A DNA stretch of 64,000 bases from Fusarium oxysporum f. sp. lycopersici 4287 (GCF_000149955.1 NC_030991.1:2230340-2294339); one strand, 5' to 3'. Positions 20,850 to 32,511 are shown, counted from the stretch's first letter. The notes: generated by a model from the letters alone, not told the origin. Numbers and translations are program-made.

Positions 20850-22707
20850 ACGTGCATGATAAGCGAGTGCTCCAGACAAGCGAGTGCTCCAAAAATCCCT
20901 CAACCTACACTATCACTATTCAATCAGATATTTCTCAACAACCTAATATGCCAGAGTCTTCAAATGAAGCTAAGATTATTCTTGCCCTTCAGGCCCTCCA
21001 GAATGACCCAAAATTAAGTCTTCGAAAGGCCGCAGCTATATATCATGTTGACCGCTTTACCTTAAGTCGCCGCCGGCATGGCATTCTTTCAAAGCGTGAT
21101 ACTCTCACAAAGTCACGGTTATTATCTGATCAGGAAGAGGATATGATAGTCCAATTCATCCTTGACCTAGATTCGCGAGGATTTCCCTCGCGACTATTAT
21201 ATGCGGAAGATATCGCGAATTCTTTGCGTGCCAACCGCGGCGCGCCACCTGTCGGCAAGCGCTGGGCTCATAGCTTCATCAAGCGACAACCAGAGCTAAA
21301 GACACATAAATTTCGCAGATATGACTATCAGAGAGCTAAATGCGAAGATCCGACTATTATTCGTGGCTGGTTTCGGCTTGTAGAGAATACAATCGCGAAA
21401 TACGGTATCCGATTAGATGATATCTGGAACTTTGATGAGACCGGCTTTATGATGGGCGTGATTGAGCCCGGAATAGTCATCACAGGCTCCCACAGGCAAG
21501 GAAGACCAAAGCAAGTACAGCCTGGAAACTGCGAATGGATTACTGTAATCGAGGGGATTAATGCGGAAGGTCAATCGATCCCACCGTTCATCATTGGTGC
21601 AGGCAAGGATCACCTTGCAAATTGGTACCAAGAATGCGACCTCCCCGGCGATTGGGTTATTGCATTGAGCGAAAATGGATGGACTAATAATAATCTAGGT
21701 CTCGAGTGGCTAAAGCACTTTGATCGGGCTACAGCTAAGCGAACGAACAGTCGCTATCGCCTCTTGATCCTTGATGGTCACGAAAGTCACCACTCCGTCG
21801 AATTCGAGGAATATTGCAAAGAGAACAAGATTATCACGCTCTGTATGCCTGCTCATGCCTCTCATCTACTTCAGCCTCTTGACGTAGGGTGCTTTGGGCC
21901 GCTGAAAAAGGCATATGGTCGACAAATAGAGCATCTGATTAGATGCTCTATAACCTACATTTCCAAGACTGAGTTCTTTCCTACCTTTCACGCCGCCCAC
22001 CAAGCTGCTATTACAGAAATTAATATAAAGGGAGGTTTCCGAGGAGCTGGGCTTGCTCCCTTTGACCCAGAAAATGTTATCTCGAAGCTTGATGTGCAGC
22101 TACGGACTCCGACGCCTCCCGTAGAGGTCACGATACCATCGACCCCTTGGACTGCAAGGACCCCAAAGACAGTGCTAGAGGCCCAATCGCATTCCAAGTA
22201 TCTGCAAGGAAGGATCAGAAATCATAAGAGCAGCTCCCCTGAGTCAATAATTGAAGCCGTAAAGCATTTTGAGAAGGCAACAACTGTTCTTATGGATAAG
22301 ATGGTCTTACTATATGATAGGAATCAACAACTTGAACAACAAAATAAGACAGTAGGGCGACGCCGGAGGGGAAAAAGGACTAAGGTACAGAAAGAAGGGC
22401 CTTTAACTATAGGGGAAACATCACAAGCAATTGATCAGATAGATATTGATGCGCAGGTAACAGCTGAATCCTCAAGAGGTGGTCGCGGAAGGTCACAAGG
22501 ATCAAAGCCTCGGCAATGTAGTATTTGCGGAAAGACCGGGCATACTGCAAGAACCTGTCAGGAGGCAATTGAGGTCAGTAGGGAATAGGATTGTAATTAA
22601 TTTTAATTGATCAGATAGGTTGTGGTGTTTTTATTACTCTTTTTGAGTCTTTAGGTGTAGATTGGTGGAGCACTCGCTTGTCTGGAGCACTCGCTTATCA
22701 TGCACGT
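20850..22707 (+). mobile_element. complete pogo/Fot-like transposon with perfect 42-bp TIRs
   Basis: The left end ACGTGCATGATAAGCGAGTG and the right end are perfect inverted repeats over about 42 bp, including two copies of GCGAGTGCTCC. TA lies on both sides (20848-20849 and 22708-22709). Length 1858 bp. It sits only 14 bp from the TA of the previous element. With an intact transposase and perfect ends it is the best candidate for a recently active autonomous copy in this window. Confidence 0.92.
20948..22588 (+). CDS. pogo/Fot-like transposase (DDE_1), intact
   Basis: 546 residues from ATG 20948. An in-frame ATG at 20852 lies in the TIR itself and is less likely. The chain contains the HTH_psq-like start (MPESSNEAKIILALQALQND), the CENP-B-like domain and catalytic Asp blocks NFDETGFMMG, LLILDGHESHHS and LLQPLDVGCFGPLKK. 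A basic segment (GRRRRGKRTKVQK) and a C-terminal CCHC knuckle CSICGKTGHTARTC follow. No stop or frameshift is seen. Confidence 0.93.
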   Translation: MPESSNEAKIILALQALQNDPKLSLRKAAAIYHVDRFTLSRRRHGILSKRDTLTKSRLLSDQEEDMIVQFILDLDSRGFPSRLLYAEDIANSLRANRGAPPVGKRWAHSFIKRQPELKTHKFRRYDYQRAKCEDPTIIRGWFRLVENTIAKYGIRLDDIWNFDETGFMMGVIEPGIVITGSHRQGRPKQVQPGNCEWITVIEGINAEGQSIPPFIIGAGKDHLANWYQECDLPGDWVIALSENGWTNNNLGLEWLKHFDRATAKRTNSRYRLLILDGHESHHSVEFEEYCKENKIITLCMPAHASHLLQPLDVGCFGPLKKAYGRQIEHLIRCSITYISKTEFFPTFHAAHQAAITEINIKGGFRGAGLAPFDPENVISKLDVQLRTPTPPVEVTIPSTPWTARTPKTVLEAQSHSKYLQGRIRNHKSSSPESIIEAVKHFEKATTVLMDKMVLLYDRNQQLEQQNKTVGRRRRGKRTKVQKEGPLTIGETSQAIDQIDIDAQVTAESSRGGRGRSQGSKPRQCSICGKTGHTARTCQEAIEVSRE

Positions 22708-23740
22708 TACCCAGTCATGTACCTTGGTCGACTCTACTATTTCCACTAATCATATGTGGCTCGAGCTGCTTGCCCTCACAGCTTGCTCCGACGCTATGAG
22801 CCCAATATCTCTACTAGATATTTAAAGTCACAAACATCTACACTGTCCTCTCCGTAAACAGCGACTGTCAACTGTCAAGCCATTAATAAAAAATCTTAGG
22901 AGAATAAGCTTTAATCATACTTCAGTCTACTGTTGGAGATTACGTGTATTCGGTTCATTGATGTGAATTGGTATATTCATGTTGTGTTCTGTTGAAATCT
23001 ACCCTTTAGAGGTTTTACCATTTCGGCTGTAATCTTAAAGTATCCCTGCTTGCACGTGAGGCCCCAGCACCTGTTCAAGATCTACCAAGGGATGTGAAAT
23101 TTCTTTTCCTACACTTAGAGTTCACCCAAATCTACCAATCAGAGCCTGATTAATGTACTCAGTTCCCCGCCCGTAGCGCGATGGCCAACGAAAGCTAATG
23201 AAAAGCACACGTAAAGTGGAGACTGTAGCGTTGCCTGGAATACAGGATGCTCAACAAACAAGTATTCACCTACAAAATGATGCATAACGTGTTGTATACA
23301 GGGTCAGCGAGCCAAAAAGAAAGAAAAAGAGAAGGGGCGAAAAAAAGGCTGAGCATTCGAGAGAGATATGATCTGGCGCAGTTACGGCCCCTCTGCCTTG
23401 GGCAAAATCTGGGCGTTATTTCTGTTGACCCTTTTGAGGTGTGACAGCCAACAGCAACGTTGTCATGTGACTTATGACCATTGATTGTTGGTCAATTTTG
23501 ACGCGTCTCGAGCTTTTTAATTGAACATCCTACGATAACAATCGACATCCCTCTTCATTCCTAATCACGCGCTACGTTGATCTTACGTAAAAACAAGACT
23601 GTATTTTACTGTGCTAACACACCGCCACAGCGCGACCGTAGAGCCGTAGCTGGACGGCTAGCTATCACCTCAAACGCTTCTTGCACTCCCAAGACTCAAC
23701 CGTTACACTTATTGATCTACGTCCTCGAACGCTCCACGAA
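22708..23740. other. intergenic with an unknown repeated relic
   Basis: No gene recognised. Bases 22935-23095 repeat 1910-2065 in the same orientation (shared ATCTTAAAGTA(T/C)CCC and GCTTGCACGT). The differences are mostly transitions. On the minus strand the shared part reads as protein (GYFKIT...). The segment 23560-23740 is the likely promoter and leader of the next gene. Confidence 0.4.
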
Positions 23741-25127
23741 ATGGCACCTACAGAATTTCTGCAACAATTTGAGAAGATCGAAGAGGTAGTTGCTCGATAT
23801 GCTTTCAAGCTATCAAGCGTCAGATCTCCGGCTGAAATTTATAAAGAGAAGACGGACGAAATCCGGGGCCGCATCGCTCAATTATGGACAAGCTTGGAAC
23901 TAGCCCCAGCGCCAGAAAAACTAAGTCTCCAAGACAGTATCGTGAAGTTAGGGGGGCAATTAAAAGAGCTGGAAATAAAATACGAGGCTGGCGTGCAGGA
24001 CGAGGAGAAGGCGTACAACCGGGCATTACAAGAATTTGCAGACGCGCTCCGCTATGAACTCTTGGAAATTATTGGGCCTACGAAAATAGAGTCGTTTCTA
24101 CGGAGCATCTCGAGCGAGAATTCTGACCGGCAAGACTCAAACAATGCAGTCGTTACTTGTCAGCCACACGATGCAACTCCCCAAGCGATCGGCGCCAAAG
24201 AGGCGTGCGTACCTAAAGGAATGCCCGAAAACAGGCACACAAGTCCGACGACCACTCCCGTCAGCGTAAGCGCCCAATCCATCACCCATATTCATGCTTG
24301 CCTACTGACTGTCATAGTACAAACGAAGGAGAACATCGCCAGAATCCATGGGAAGGAAACGACGTCAGGTTGAGAAAGATGACCCTCGTACCAAACTCAG
24401 CAATTCTCTTGTCTCTTGTCCAGCTGTGAGGTCTTTGCGAAGACGAACACGGCATAGCCACAGGCGACAAGGCGACAAGAGATCTACCACGGACGAAGAC
24501 TTTGAGGGCATCACAAACCCGGATGCCGGCAGCATCTATCTCGCATTTTGGGAAAAGTCCAAGGACTGGTTCGCTGTACTCCTACTTCCGATGCAAGATC
24601 TCGAAAGCGTCGGCATTTCAGGTTCGATAGAAAGTCTTGGCTTAGCAGAGGTTCTCCCTAGGTGCTACTGCGATAAGCAACATGGCTTTTCCTGGGCGGA
24701 GGGATTTAACGACGGCGAGCCTCTGGTCATGGAGCGAGAGTTCCCCGTAATGTACTTTGATGGCCAAGACTTTCCCGCCAAGAGCGCCGTCGGCTGGGTC
24801 TCTGCAAGAGATTTGAGGCAGTTCGATGCGAACAACAAGAACTCACTTGTTCCTCACATACGGTCGGTTCGCAAGTTTCTTAAGACTCGGGCAGAAAAAC
24901 GTTCGCCAGAACGAGAAGTAGACAGGTCAAAGTCTGAGGCGCCTGATGCGACAGAACAGTCATCAATAGAGGCCAACGGCTACCCGTCCACGCCTCTGAA
25001 AGGTAAATTGGTAATATACTCCCTTGATGAACTGGATCGCTTACTATGTACAGTTCCTCTTCAACATCGCAGTTCTCAGATGGCGGCTCCTGACCAGGGC
25101 CAAGCAGACCTGCGTATTTGGATATGA
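23741..25127 (+). CDS. unknown fungal protein, C-terminus cut off by a hAT insertion
   Basis: Exons 23741-24265 and 24318-25127 with a 52-bp intron (GTAAGC...CATAG) give 444 residues. I do not recognise the family. Residues 1-110 are helical and charged (QFEKIEEVVARYAFKL, KLGGQLKELEIKYEAGVQDE), likely coiled coil. A basic linker rich in Arg/Lys (KRRRTSP, RKRRQVEKDD, RRRTRHSHRR) may be a nuclear signal. The C-terminal 150 residues hold an aromatic-rich block (SIYLAFWEKSKDWFAVLLLP, FPVMYFDGQDF, SAVGWVSARDL) that vaguely recalls Tudor/PWWP-type barrels; this is only an impression. The last eight codons and the stop lie inside the hAT terminus that begins at 25105, so the original C-terminus is lost. 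Confidence 0.7.
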
Positions 25128-28108
25128 TATATCGATATCAACTGTGCTATCTGGATATATCGATATCGATATAACTCTCTGCCTCTTAAATTGATATCGA
25201 GATTGATATCCACCTAAATACCGCTCTCTGATTGGCTGAAAAGATCTTGTCAATCGATTAGATGATGCAAAGGCTTCTGTCGCATATCACCACTAGGTTC
25301 GTGCGACTGCATATGAAACACGGGGCGTACCTTGGGGTCGCGTATCCGCTTTCACATCTGGCCTGTCGCATAATCCTAACATGAGCTCAAATAGTTGTTC
25401 CCAAACACATGGCTGTTCGATTTCTTTTGTTCTTTAGATAACTCTCATCAATTGACGGGTGCCATCAATGATCCCTGTGGAGCCAGTTGTCTGACAACTT
25501 CTCTCAATTTCAACATCAGCACCACCATCTCAGTACTCGTTCAAACGGCCCTAGGTATTCTAGCATAATTAGCTTATCCAGGTGATTTATCGACCATGGC
25601 ATCATCTCAGACCACCGCCGCCTCTACGCCCTCGATTTCGGACCAGCCCATTACTGGGACGTCTCTGGACTTTTCCCTCTTCTTCAAAGCAACATATCCT
25701 GATGAGGACACCCAGAACACCACCGGCGGGTCACGTAAGCGCAAATCCAGGGGTATGGTGATGTATCGATGTCTCCATTGCCCTGCCGATAAGCCCTAGG
25801 CGAATCGGAAGCGGGACAACGCATGGCATCACGCCCCGCGGTGCCATGCCGATATTATCTCTTCCCTCGATCGCACGCTCATTGGGGGCAGTTCTGATGT
25901 TCTAGATGATGAAAGGGAAGCCACACGCCCTCGGATTGATGCTTTCTTTCCCTCTCGTTACTCGGATGTCTCTCTCCGCCGTATGTTCGACCGCGATCGG
26001 TATTTAGATGCGATAATCAGCCTAATCACACGCCGCCGGCTTGCCTTCTCAGCAATTAACTGGGATGAGATGCAAGAGATTATGCTAGCAGCTAATCCTG
26101 CTATAGAGGACCTTTTAGTGACCAACCGAAGTGCTCTAATGCGACTGATTGATGCCACATATGAGTTATATTCTTCTCAGCTCATGGCAACTCTTCAAGC
26201 TTCCATCTCAAAGGTCCATATCCTCTCTGATCTCTGGACATCGCCACATCGCCATGGGATACTCGCCATCTCTGCGCGATGGGTTGATCAGGATCATCGG
26301 CCACAAAGGGCACTGCTAGCGATGCCGGAATGTCGTTATAGCCATAGTGGTGAAACCCAGGCATCTCTAATTATCGATACACTGGCAAAGTACGGCATTG
26401 CTTCTAAAGTGGGCTACCATGTAGGGGATAATGCCACTTCAAATGATACCTGCTTGTCTTATCTCTCACGGCGGTTACGAGAAGACTATGGGGTACGATA
26501 GCCCTTCCCTTATCTCTGGATTAGGATTAATTGGTTGCTAGTTGACGTTTGATCCCTCTAAGCGCCGTATCCGCTGCGTCGCCCACATTATTAACCTATC
26601 CCTCCAAGCATTTCTTCTCGCGTCTTCGAAAGAGGCACTAATCGCCGCTCTTGATGCCACCGATGATACCTCAAACGATCAGTTGTTTGCACAGTTCTAC
26701 GACACCTTGCACGACGCCGGACAGACAACAAGAACAGATGAAGCCCATCAGAGAAGAAGAGCTTTGCGAAGAGGCAATCGTATACTTGAGAACTTCACTG
26801 GATGGCAGCATATCGTGCCCCTACGGAAAGTACACAACATCGCTGTCTGGATACGTAAATCTACGCTTCATACGGCTATATGGGACGATGAAATAAAGCT
26901 CCGACTAGGTATAGATAATGCCACACGCTGGATTTCATGGTATCGATTGTTGGATAATTTTCTGCGTTACCAATCCCGTGTAAAACAGTTCCTAATTGAA
27001 CATGATAGAGAGCTTCAAGACGATATCCTGCTAGCTTCAGAGTGGGAGTTTATTGAACGGACGCATCGTTTCCTACAGCCGTTTGCCTCAACTACGTTGT
27101 TGGCCGAAGGGGCGCGATCTACACTCTCCCAATCACTCTCGATAATGGATGTTTTATTGCGACAGTACGAGAAGTATAAGGTCGGTGGCGATGTTTTTTC
27201 TTTTATCTAATTGATCGGCTAACTAATTGTCTTATTTAGGAGCTTTATAGTTCAAAGGAAAACCATGATCCCCACATGGTACACTGCATCGATATGGGCT
27301 GGTTTGTACTTAATAAGTACTACACCTTATCAGACCAGACACCTGTATATGCCGCCGCACTCCTTCTCGATCCCTCGAAACGAAGAAAATACATTGAGCG
27401 GAATTGGCAAGAATCCTGGCACGCGCCTGCTATTGCTGCTGCCCAGCAAAATTTGGCTAGATGAATATAATGCCGCGCCAATCCCAGAATACTTGCGGGT
27501 GCCTCTAGATGTGTCCTCTTCCTCTGGGAGGCAGCACAACGAGCTGGATGAGTTGTTGAGCGATATTGCTGTTACTGGTCCTATCTTAGACGACGCCGAT
27601 GACTTCGAAATCTTTATTGATGCACCACCGACCCGAATAACTGGCTCTCCTCTCCAGTGGTGGCTACATCGAGATCAAAGGAAAGCATATCCGCGGTTAT
27701 CCCGCATGGCAATTGATATCCTCTCAATCCCTCCTGAATCATCTGATGTTGAGTCTAACTTCTCATCGGCGCGGCGTACGCTATCATGGGATAGAGAGAG
27801 CATGACCTGCGAGAACCTGGCGAAGGTTGAGTGTGTGGGCAACTGGATGCGCGAGGGTATCATTGTACCCAAGTCTCACGGTGGCAGGGGCGTTATTTCC
27901 AGCGTTGCTGTTGAATTTAGCGTTGAAACAGAGGCAGAGGACTTTCTAGATTAGGGTACTTTCTTGTTCTTTCTTCTAGCCTACAAGAATTATATGTGGT
28001 TTATCTGGATATCAACCTTGCTAAAGTGGCTATGTGGCTGTATGGATATCTACCTGGATATCGATATAAGGGCCAGAATTTCGGTGGATATCGATATACG
28101 CAGGTCTG
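25105..28108 (+). mobile_element. hAT transposon, about 3.0 kb
   Basis: Left end CAGACCTGCGTAT and right end ATACGCAGGTCTG are inverted repeats. Both subterminal zones are full of GATATC/ATCGATAT motifs. The encoded transposase is hAT. The 8-bp flanks (GGGCCAAG and AGTTATTG) do not match, so the expected target duplication is missing and one side has probably been rearranged. The right side abuts coding sequence of another hAT. Confidence 0.8.
25596..27954 (+). pseudogene. hAT transposase with a nonsense mutation and a frameshift
   Basis: ATG 25596. A BED-type zinc finger begins (MYRCLHCPADKP) and is cut by TAG at about 25797, where TGG (Trp) is expected. The frame then continues (ANRKRDNAWHHAPRCH). 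The core contains HILSDLWTSPHRHGILAISA, GDNATSNDTC and RRIRCVAHIINLSLQAF. Introns lie near 26500-26541 and 27187-27240. Around 27450 the frame shifts (QQNLAR to WLDEYNAAPIPEYL). The C-terminal hAT dimerisation region is present (YPRLSRMAIDILSIPPESSD, VESNFSSARRTLSWDRESM). The TGG-to-TAG change is of RIP type. Confidence 0.85.
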
Positions 28109-29874
28109 AGTTATTGCAAGCCTCTTAGATAAGAGGAAAAGTAGGGGCAGGCGAAGCTGGATTGGAAACCATGGCTGGTTCCTAGCAGAGTTGAGGAAAG
28201 ATAATACGTCCAGTGGGGATATCTGGTGTTGCCGGCTCTGCGATGATAAGAATGCACCGCGATTTTTTAATGCTCAGTCGACATCATCGGCATCAGCTCA
28301 TCTTTTCAAGTTCGTGGTACTTCTCATTTCCGGGCTATCACTAACGGTTCTTAGAGCTCATGGGATCACCGAGACCTTTGAAGCGGGTTCATCTGGTGAC
28401 TCTTCAGTTATCGATCTCCAGAGAAATGCATCCAAGAAACGGCCCGCCTCTTCTTCCTTCCTTCTTCCTCGAGCAAAGATGGCACGGATTAGAGAGCTCT
28501 CTGTTGGTTATATCGTTGATTCTAATCTCCCCTTTACTACCTTTGAGAGTACCTATCTGCAGGAGCTGTTCCGTCAGCTGGACTCTGATCTTTATGCTCA
28601 GGTGCCCTGGGGTCGAACTGCAACTAAGAAAGATCTAGAGGACATACTCGTTTCAAAGAAAGCGGCTATCAAGGAGGAACTCAATAATACTGTTACCCAG
28701 ATACATCGACCTCTGGACCTCTCCCAACAGATTAGCTTTTATTTCCATTTTTGGTCACTTTATCGATCGGAGACACTTACATCAAAGCCGGCTGCTGGCT
28801 TTCAAGAGGCAGATCGGATCTCACGCCGGCGAGAACATCGCTTACACCATAAGGAACGTGGTCCGTGATTGGGGTATCGATGGTAAGCTCGGGGTCTCGA
28901 TCTGTGATAATGCGGCCAGTAATGATGTTTGCTTGCGAAACCTCTACACAACTCTCGATGCCTCGATAACTCGAGCGGACACGGAGGCACGAAGGATGCG
29001 ATGTTTCGGTCATATTCTAAACCTTGTTGCTCAAGCCTTCCTCTACGGCGATGATGCAGCTTCTTTCGAATTTCAGTCTGAGGCTTATGACATGTTAGAG
29101 CGGGTTGAAGAAGACCTCGAACACTGGCGAGCCAAGGGTCCGGTTGGGAAGCTTCACAATATCGTCAAGTTCATCCGAGCCTCTCCGCAACGCACCGAAG
29201 CTTTCAAAGCACATGCAAGGGAGCAGGAGGAGGTAGACACATATAAGCTTGCAGAAGAATCAACTGCCGAGCTCGAAGTCATACAGAACAACGCTACGAG
29301 ATGGAACTCGACTTACATGATGATTGAGCGTGCCTTAGTCAAGCAGTCTGAGCTCAACAGCTTCATTCAGGAGTTAGGGCTAGAAGCAGACGCCTCAAAA
29401 AGGGTTCCCACGGCTGATGTTCTGACGTCTGATGACTGGAAGGTCCTCAGGGAAGTTAGTCATATCTTGGAGCCGGTCTACAATATGACGATGAGAACAC
29501 AGGGATGGGGTACAAGCGGGGGTCACGGCCGGCTCTGGGAAGTCATGACAGGAATGGAGTTTGTCCTAGAACATCTCGAAGACTGGAGGGTTCTCTATGA
29601 GGATCAAACTGCTGATCCGGCTGCGGAAGAAAGGTATACAACCCAGGGGGAGGAAGCTGGACCGGCCATGGGTGTGACACCAACACTTTCGCGGCAACCG
29701 ACAGTCGGACAAATCCGGGAGCGACCCTCACGGCAGTCACGATTACCATCACGACTTCAAGGATACGAAATTACACCATTGCGCCGCCGTCGCGAAACGA
29801 CTCTTCCAGCTCGCCCACCCGCCAACTCACAGTTTAATGAAGATGCGCTTCCTGTAAAGCGTGTCTTGCCTTAA
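28109..29874 (+). pseudogene. second hAT transposase, truncated at both ends
   Basis: The reading frame starts directly at the first hAT's right end, with no start codon: SLLDKRKSRGRRSWIGNHGW. A BED finger follows (DIWCCRLCDDKNAPRFF) and then an intron near 28310. Core sequences are VGYIVDSNLPFTTFES, a damaged stretch near 28740-28860, ICDNAASNDVCLRNL, RCFGHILNLVAQAFLYGDD and NNATRWNSTYMMI. The C-terminal dimerisation domain is missing; the frame ends in low-complexity sequence at 29874. Dead element remnant. Confidence 0.8.
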
Positions 29875-29914
29875 TTTTATTGTATTTTCTGTTCCAAGGC
29901 TTTTTCTAGATAAG

Positions 29915-30954
29915 TCATGTCATAAATAAGCTTGCCTGACGATAGAGGCTCGCCGAGCATGTATCATTGGATGAGGCTTTATCGCAGACATCCGCGCCAG
30001 TCCTATCTCGTATCCCATACTCGCCCAAGATATCATATATTGTCGCTGCTTGGTTGTCTCCGGAATGAGGTCCCCATACACGGCGTAGAGCAAGGAGTCG
30101 CGATTGGACTTGATAGGAGGCGTCGAGATAGTGGGCGTGGAGGCCAAGGAAAGCATACTGGTTTGGAAGTCCATAGGTCAAACCTAAAGCTAATCCTTGT
30201 GACCGCCTTCTGCAATTGACTTGATATTACTCCCTTCTTTACCTCGAATAATTTCCGCATAGTATCACGCACTGACTGCCGACTCCACGGTACCTCTTTT
30301 GCTAATAATGCATCATGTAAATCGAGCATTCGGCGCAAGTACGGATTCGATGGCGCCGTGAATGGAAGATTGGCAGTAACGATCCAGCCGACCGTCAACT
30401 CTTTCGCTTTATTGACATTCGATCTTGCAGTAGGAGACTCCAAGCAACGCCGCTTCGAGGCTAGGTGAATGTCAGCGCGAGACGAATACGAATCTTTATC
30501 TGCATTGTTATCCGCCTCGGTGATCATATGAGACCTACATCCCGTAAGACAATGGAGAAGGGATAAAGATCAGGCTCGTATAGATACCATTTACCTTCGG
30601 AGGTGCTCAATTGGCGATGTTGTATTTGTGGCGACGAATAATGAGCTTTTGCCTCGTTTATCACATTTCGAGCATACCGGTACCCAGTAGGTCTGCAACG
30701 TCCGTAAATCAGGACTGACTTCTGTAAGAAAGAAGCCATGGGCTTGGATCTAACTCCTTCGACCTTTGCGATTCTTATTGGCAATTTATTCTTCTGGTAT
30801 ATATTTCTTGCAGCCGATCTGGACAGTTGGGAGGTCGGCGAGGGTCGTTCTTCCAGCTTCAGTCTTGATGGACGCAGCGTCAAGCTGCCGCTTGAGTGAT
30901 TTGCGCTGGCCACTAATTCCCAGAAGCGATTCTAACGACTGTTGTTGTGCTGCC
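29915..30954 (-). pseudogene. third hAT transposase, N-terminal half only
   Basis: On the minus strand a possible start at 30954 (MAAQQQSLESLL) is followed, in shifted frames, by a BED-like finger (TYWVPVCSKCDKRGKSSLF). Next come ELTVGWIVTANLPFTAPSNP, YLRRMLDLHDALLAKEVPW and FRFDLWTSKP, and after a shift YGLPNQYAFLGLHAHYLDA and DKASSNDTC. The catalytic C-terminal half is absent. It converges on the second hAT with about 40 bp between them. Confidence 0.75.
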
Positions 30955-31059
30955 ATAGCGGGTTACCGGCGAATCGCGGATTACAGATGCTTCTCGTCAG
31001 GGAGCGACGTTAATTCTGAACTAGGTGTTTCCACCACGCGAGCGAACGCAAAACACGTA

Positions 31060-31431
31060 CTTGGGTAGGGCCTAGAGATCGGCCGACCCCGTACTATTCA
31101 TCAAGTCACCAGTGACCGTGCCTATAGCACGGGGGGTACGGTGATAGGGAAAAGGGTCGGCTGACTGGGGAATAAAAATACATATATTTCCATAGCAATT
31201 AGTATGAGATAGAAGGTATCTCTGTGTCCAAATTTCTCCGTGAATATCACATGGTTTTTTAAAATCTAGATATTTTCTTTTATTAAGCTATCTCTTATTA
31301 AATAAGGTATCTTTCTTTTCCTCAGTCAACCGACCCTTTGCCTGGTCAGGCTACCCCCGGTGCCTGACCCTCTGGCACCATGGGTGGATAGGGTAAGGCA
31401 AAGGGGGGCCGGTCTCTAGGCCCTACCCAAG
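31060..31431. mobile_element. 372-bp MITE with TA target duplication
   Basis: Left end CTTGGGTAGGGCCTAGAGAT and, inverted, right end CTTGGGTAGGGCCTAGAGAC, with TA on both sides (31058-31059 and 31432-31433). It has no coding capacity. Its ends differ from the pogo-type MITEs at 12950 and 13478, so it belongs to another family. It interrupts the end of a Zn2Cys6 gene. Confidence 0.85.
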
Positions 31432-31433
31432 TA

Positions 31434-32238
31434 GTCCACTTTGAAGGAACAACTTCACCTATTCTAGGGTCGGCAATAGAGGCTGCGTGAACCGGCCTCA
31501 AGTACTGGGCTTTATAATTTTCTTCGGATTCCGACAGCCCGGGGACACTGAGATTGCCGGCGTGATCGTTTTCATTCCGCTCGTGAATCAAGGAGTGTAT
31601 AAAAGGTTCGTCGGAGTTTGGAAGTATAAGGGCTTCAGGGGTGATTAAAGAAACTGATAGCGACACCTGGTTTCGGGTCCAGGTGAACTTGAAGAAGGAG
31701 ATCGGCTGTGCTGAGTTGACGCGCGATAGCCTCGGCCTCAGCACCGGCTCGAATGCGACGGACAATCTCGTGGACTTCGGCCTCTGGCCGAGTCTGTATA
31801 GCACGATAGACAACGGCAGCAGGATGCGACACTTCAAGCGCTTCTAACCTCTCCCTAAAATTACCCTCAGATGTTTGCCGGTAAACACAATCGATGTGCT
31901 TTGCTCGACACTGAGAACATGTCGGCCGAGCACCGTTGCACTATGCAAACCATTCAACCCACGTTTATATGAACCTCCAAGAGAAGGGCTACTTCCTGAG
32001 GGCTAAGAGACAGAGTTTGGTAGTGGCATACCTTGCTTTTCCGTCGTCGACAGGACTCGCAAGCTAAAGATGTAGAAACTCTTCTTCGTGCTAAGGAAGC
32101 TGTTCGATGCCCGGCATGGGTCACTGCCGGATGAGAGCGCGGAGCTGGGAGCAAAGGTCGGAGATCAGTCCCCTGACTTGATTCCTGTGTTGACAAGGTC
32201 GAGGAATCTGAGAAATTGGAAGTTCTGTTTGCCATCAT
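31434..32238 (-). pseudogene. Zn2Cys6 transcription factor, frameshifted and truncated by a MITE
   Basis: Exon 1 is 32238-32032 and exon 2 begins at 31940 after a 91-bp GT-AG intron. Joined, they give the binuclear zinc cluster CESCRRRKSKCNGARPTCSQ followed by CRAKHIDCVY. The next segment (RPEAEVHEIVRRIRAGAEAE) matches the complete relative at 38963-41389 (REVQGILRRLREGADVA). The frame shifts near 31660: the current frame stops at 31635 while the homologous one continues (TPEALILPNSDEPFIHS to DPRIGEVVPSKW) until the MITE. The whole regulatory half is missing. It is divergently placed to the complete factor. Confidence 0.82.
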
Positions 32239-32358
32239 ATTTGACGTTAGTGACGGGTTGCGGCATTGAAATATATGCAAGGCTACGGCCTCCAGCTATT
32301 CAACGGCTGGGCCCCAAAACATCGAAAGCGTGGGAGAATCAGAGAGAGGCTAGATAGG

Positions 32359-32511
32359 TGTCGCACTAAGCGTGCTTAAAGGTAGAGTGAATATGATGAG
32401 CAGCAGCAAAATGTGTTGATTGATGTCTTAAGTTGTCTCTTGTGCGGGGTATTCCATCCCGCAGAGTTACTTAAAGCATACAGCTAGATTACTAATGCCT
32501 ACCCTGCGACA
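32359..32511 (-). repeat. Copia 3' LTR
   Basis: The LTR downstream of the polyprotein. It is preceded (minus strand) by the purine tract GAGGGGGTG at 32512-32520, the expected plus-strand primer. Confidence 0.95.

Noticed and set aside
20852..20947. Upstream ATG of the pogo transposase as the true start
   Set aside because: These codons translate the terminal inverted repeat itself; other copies start at the later MPQS/MPES/MSQP methionine.
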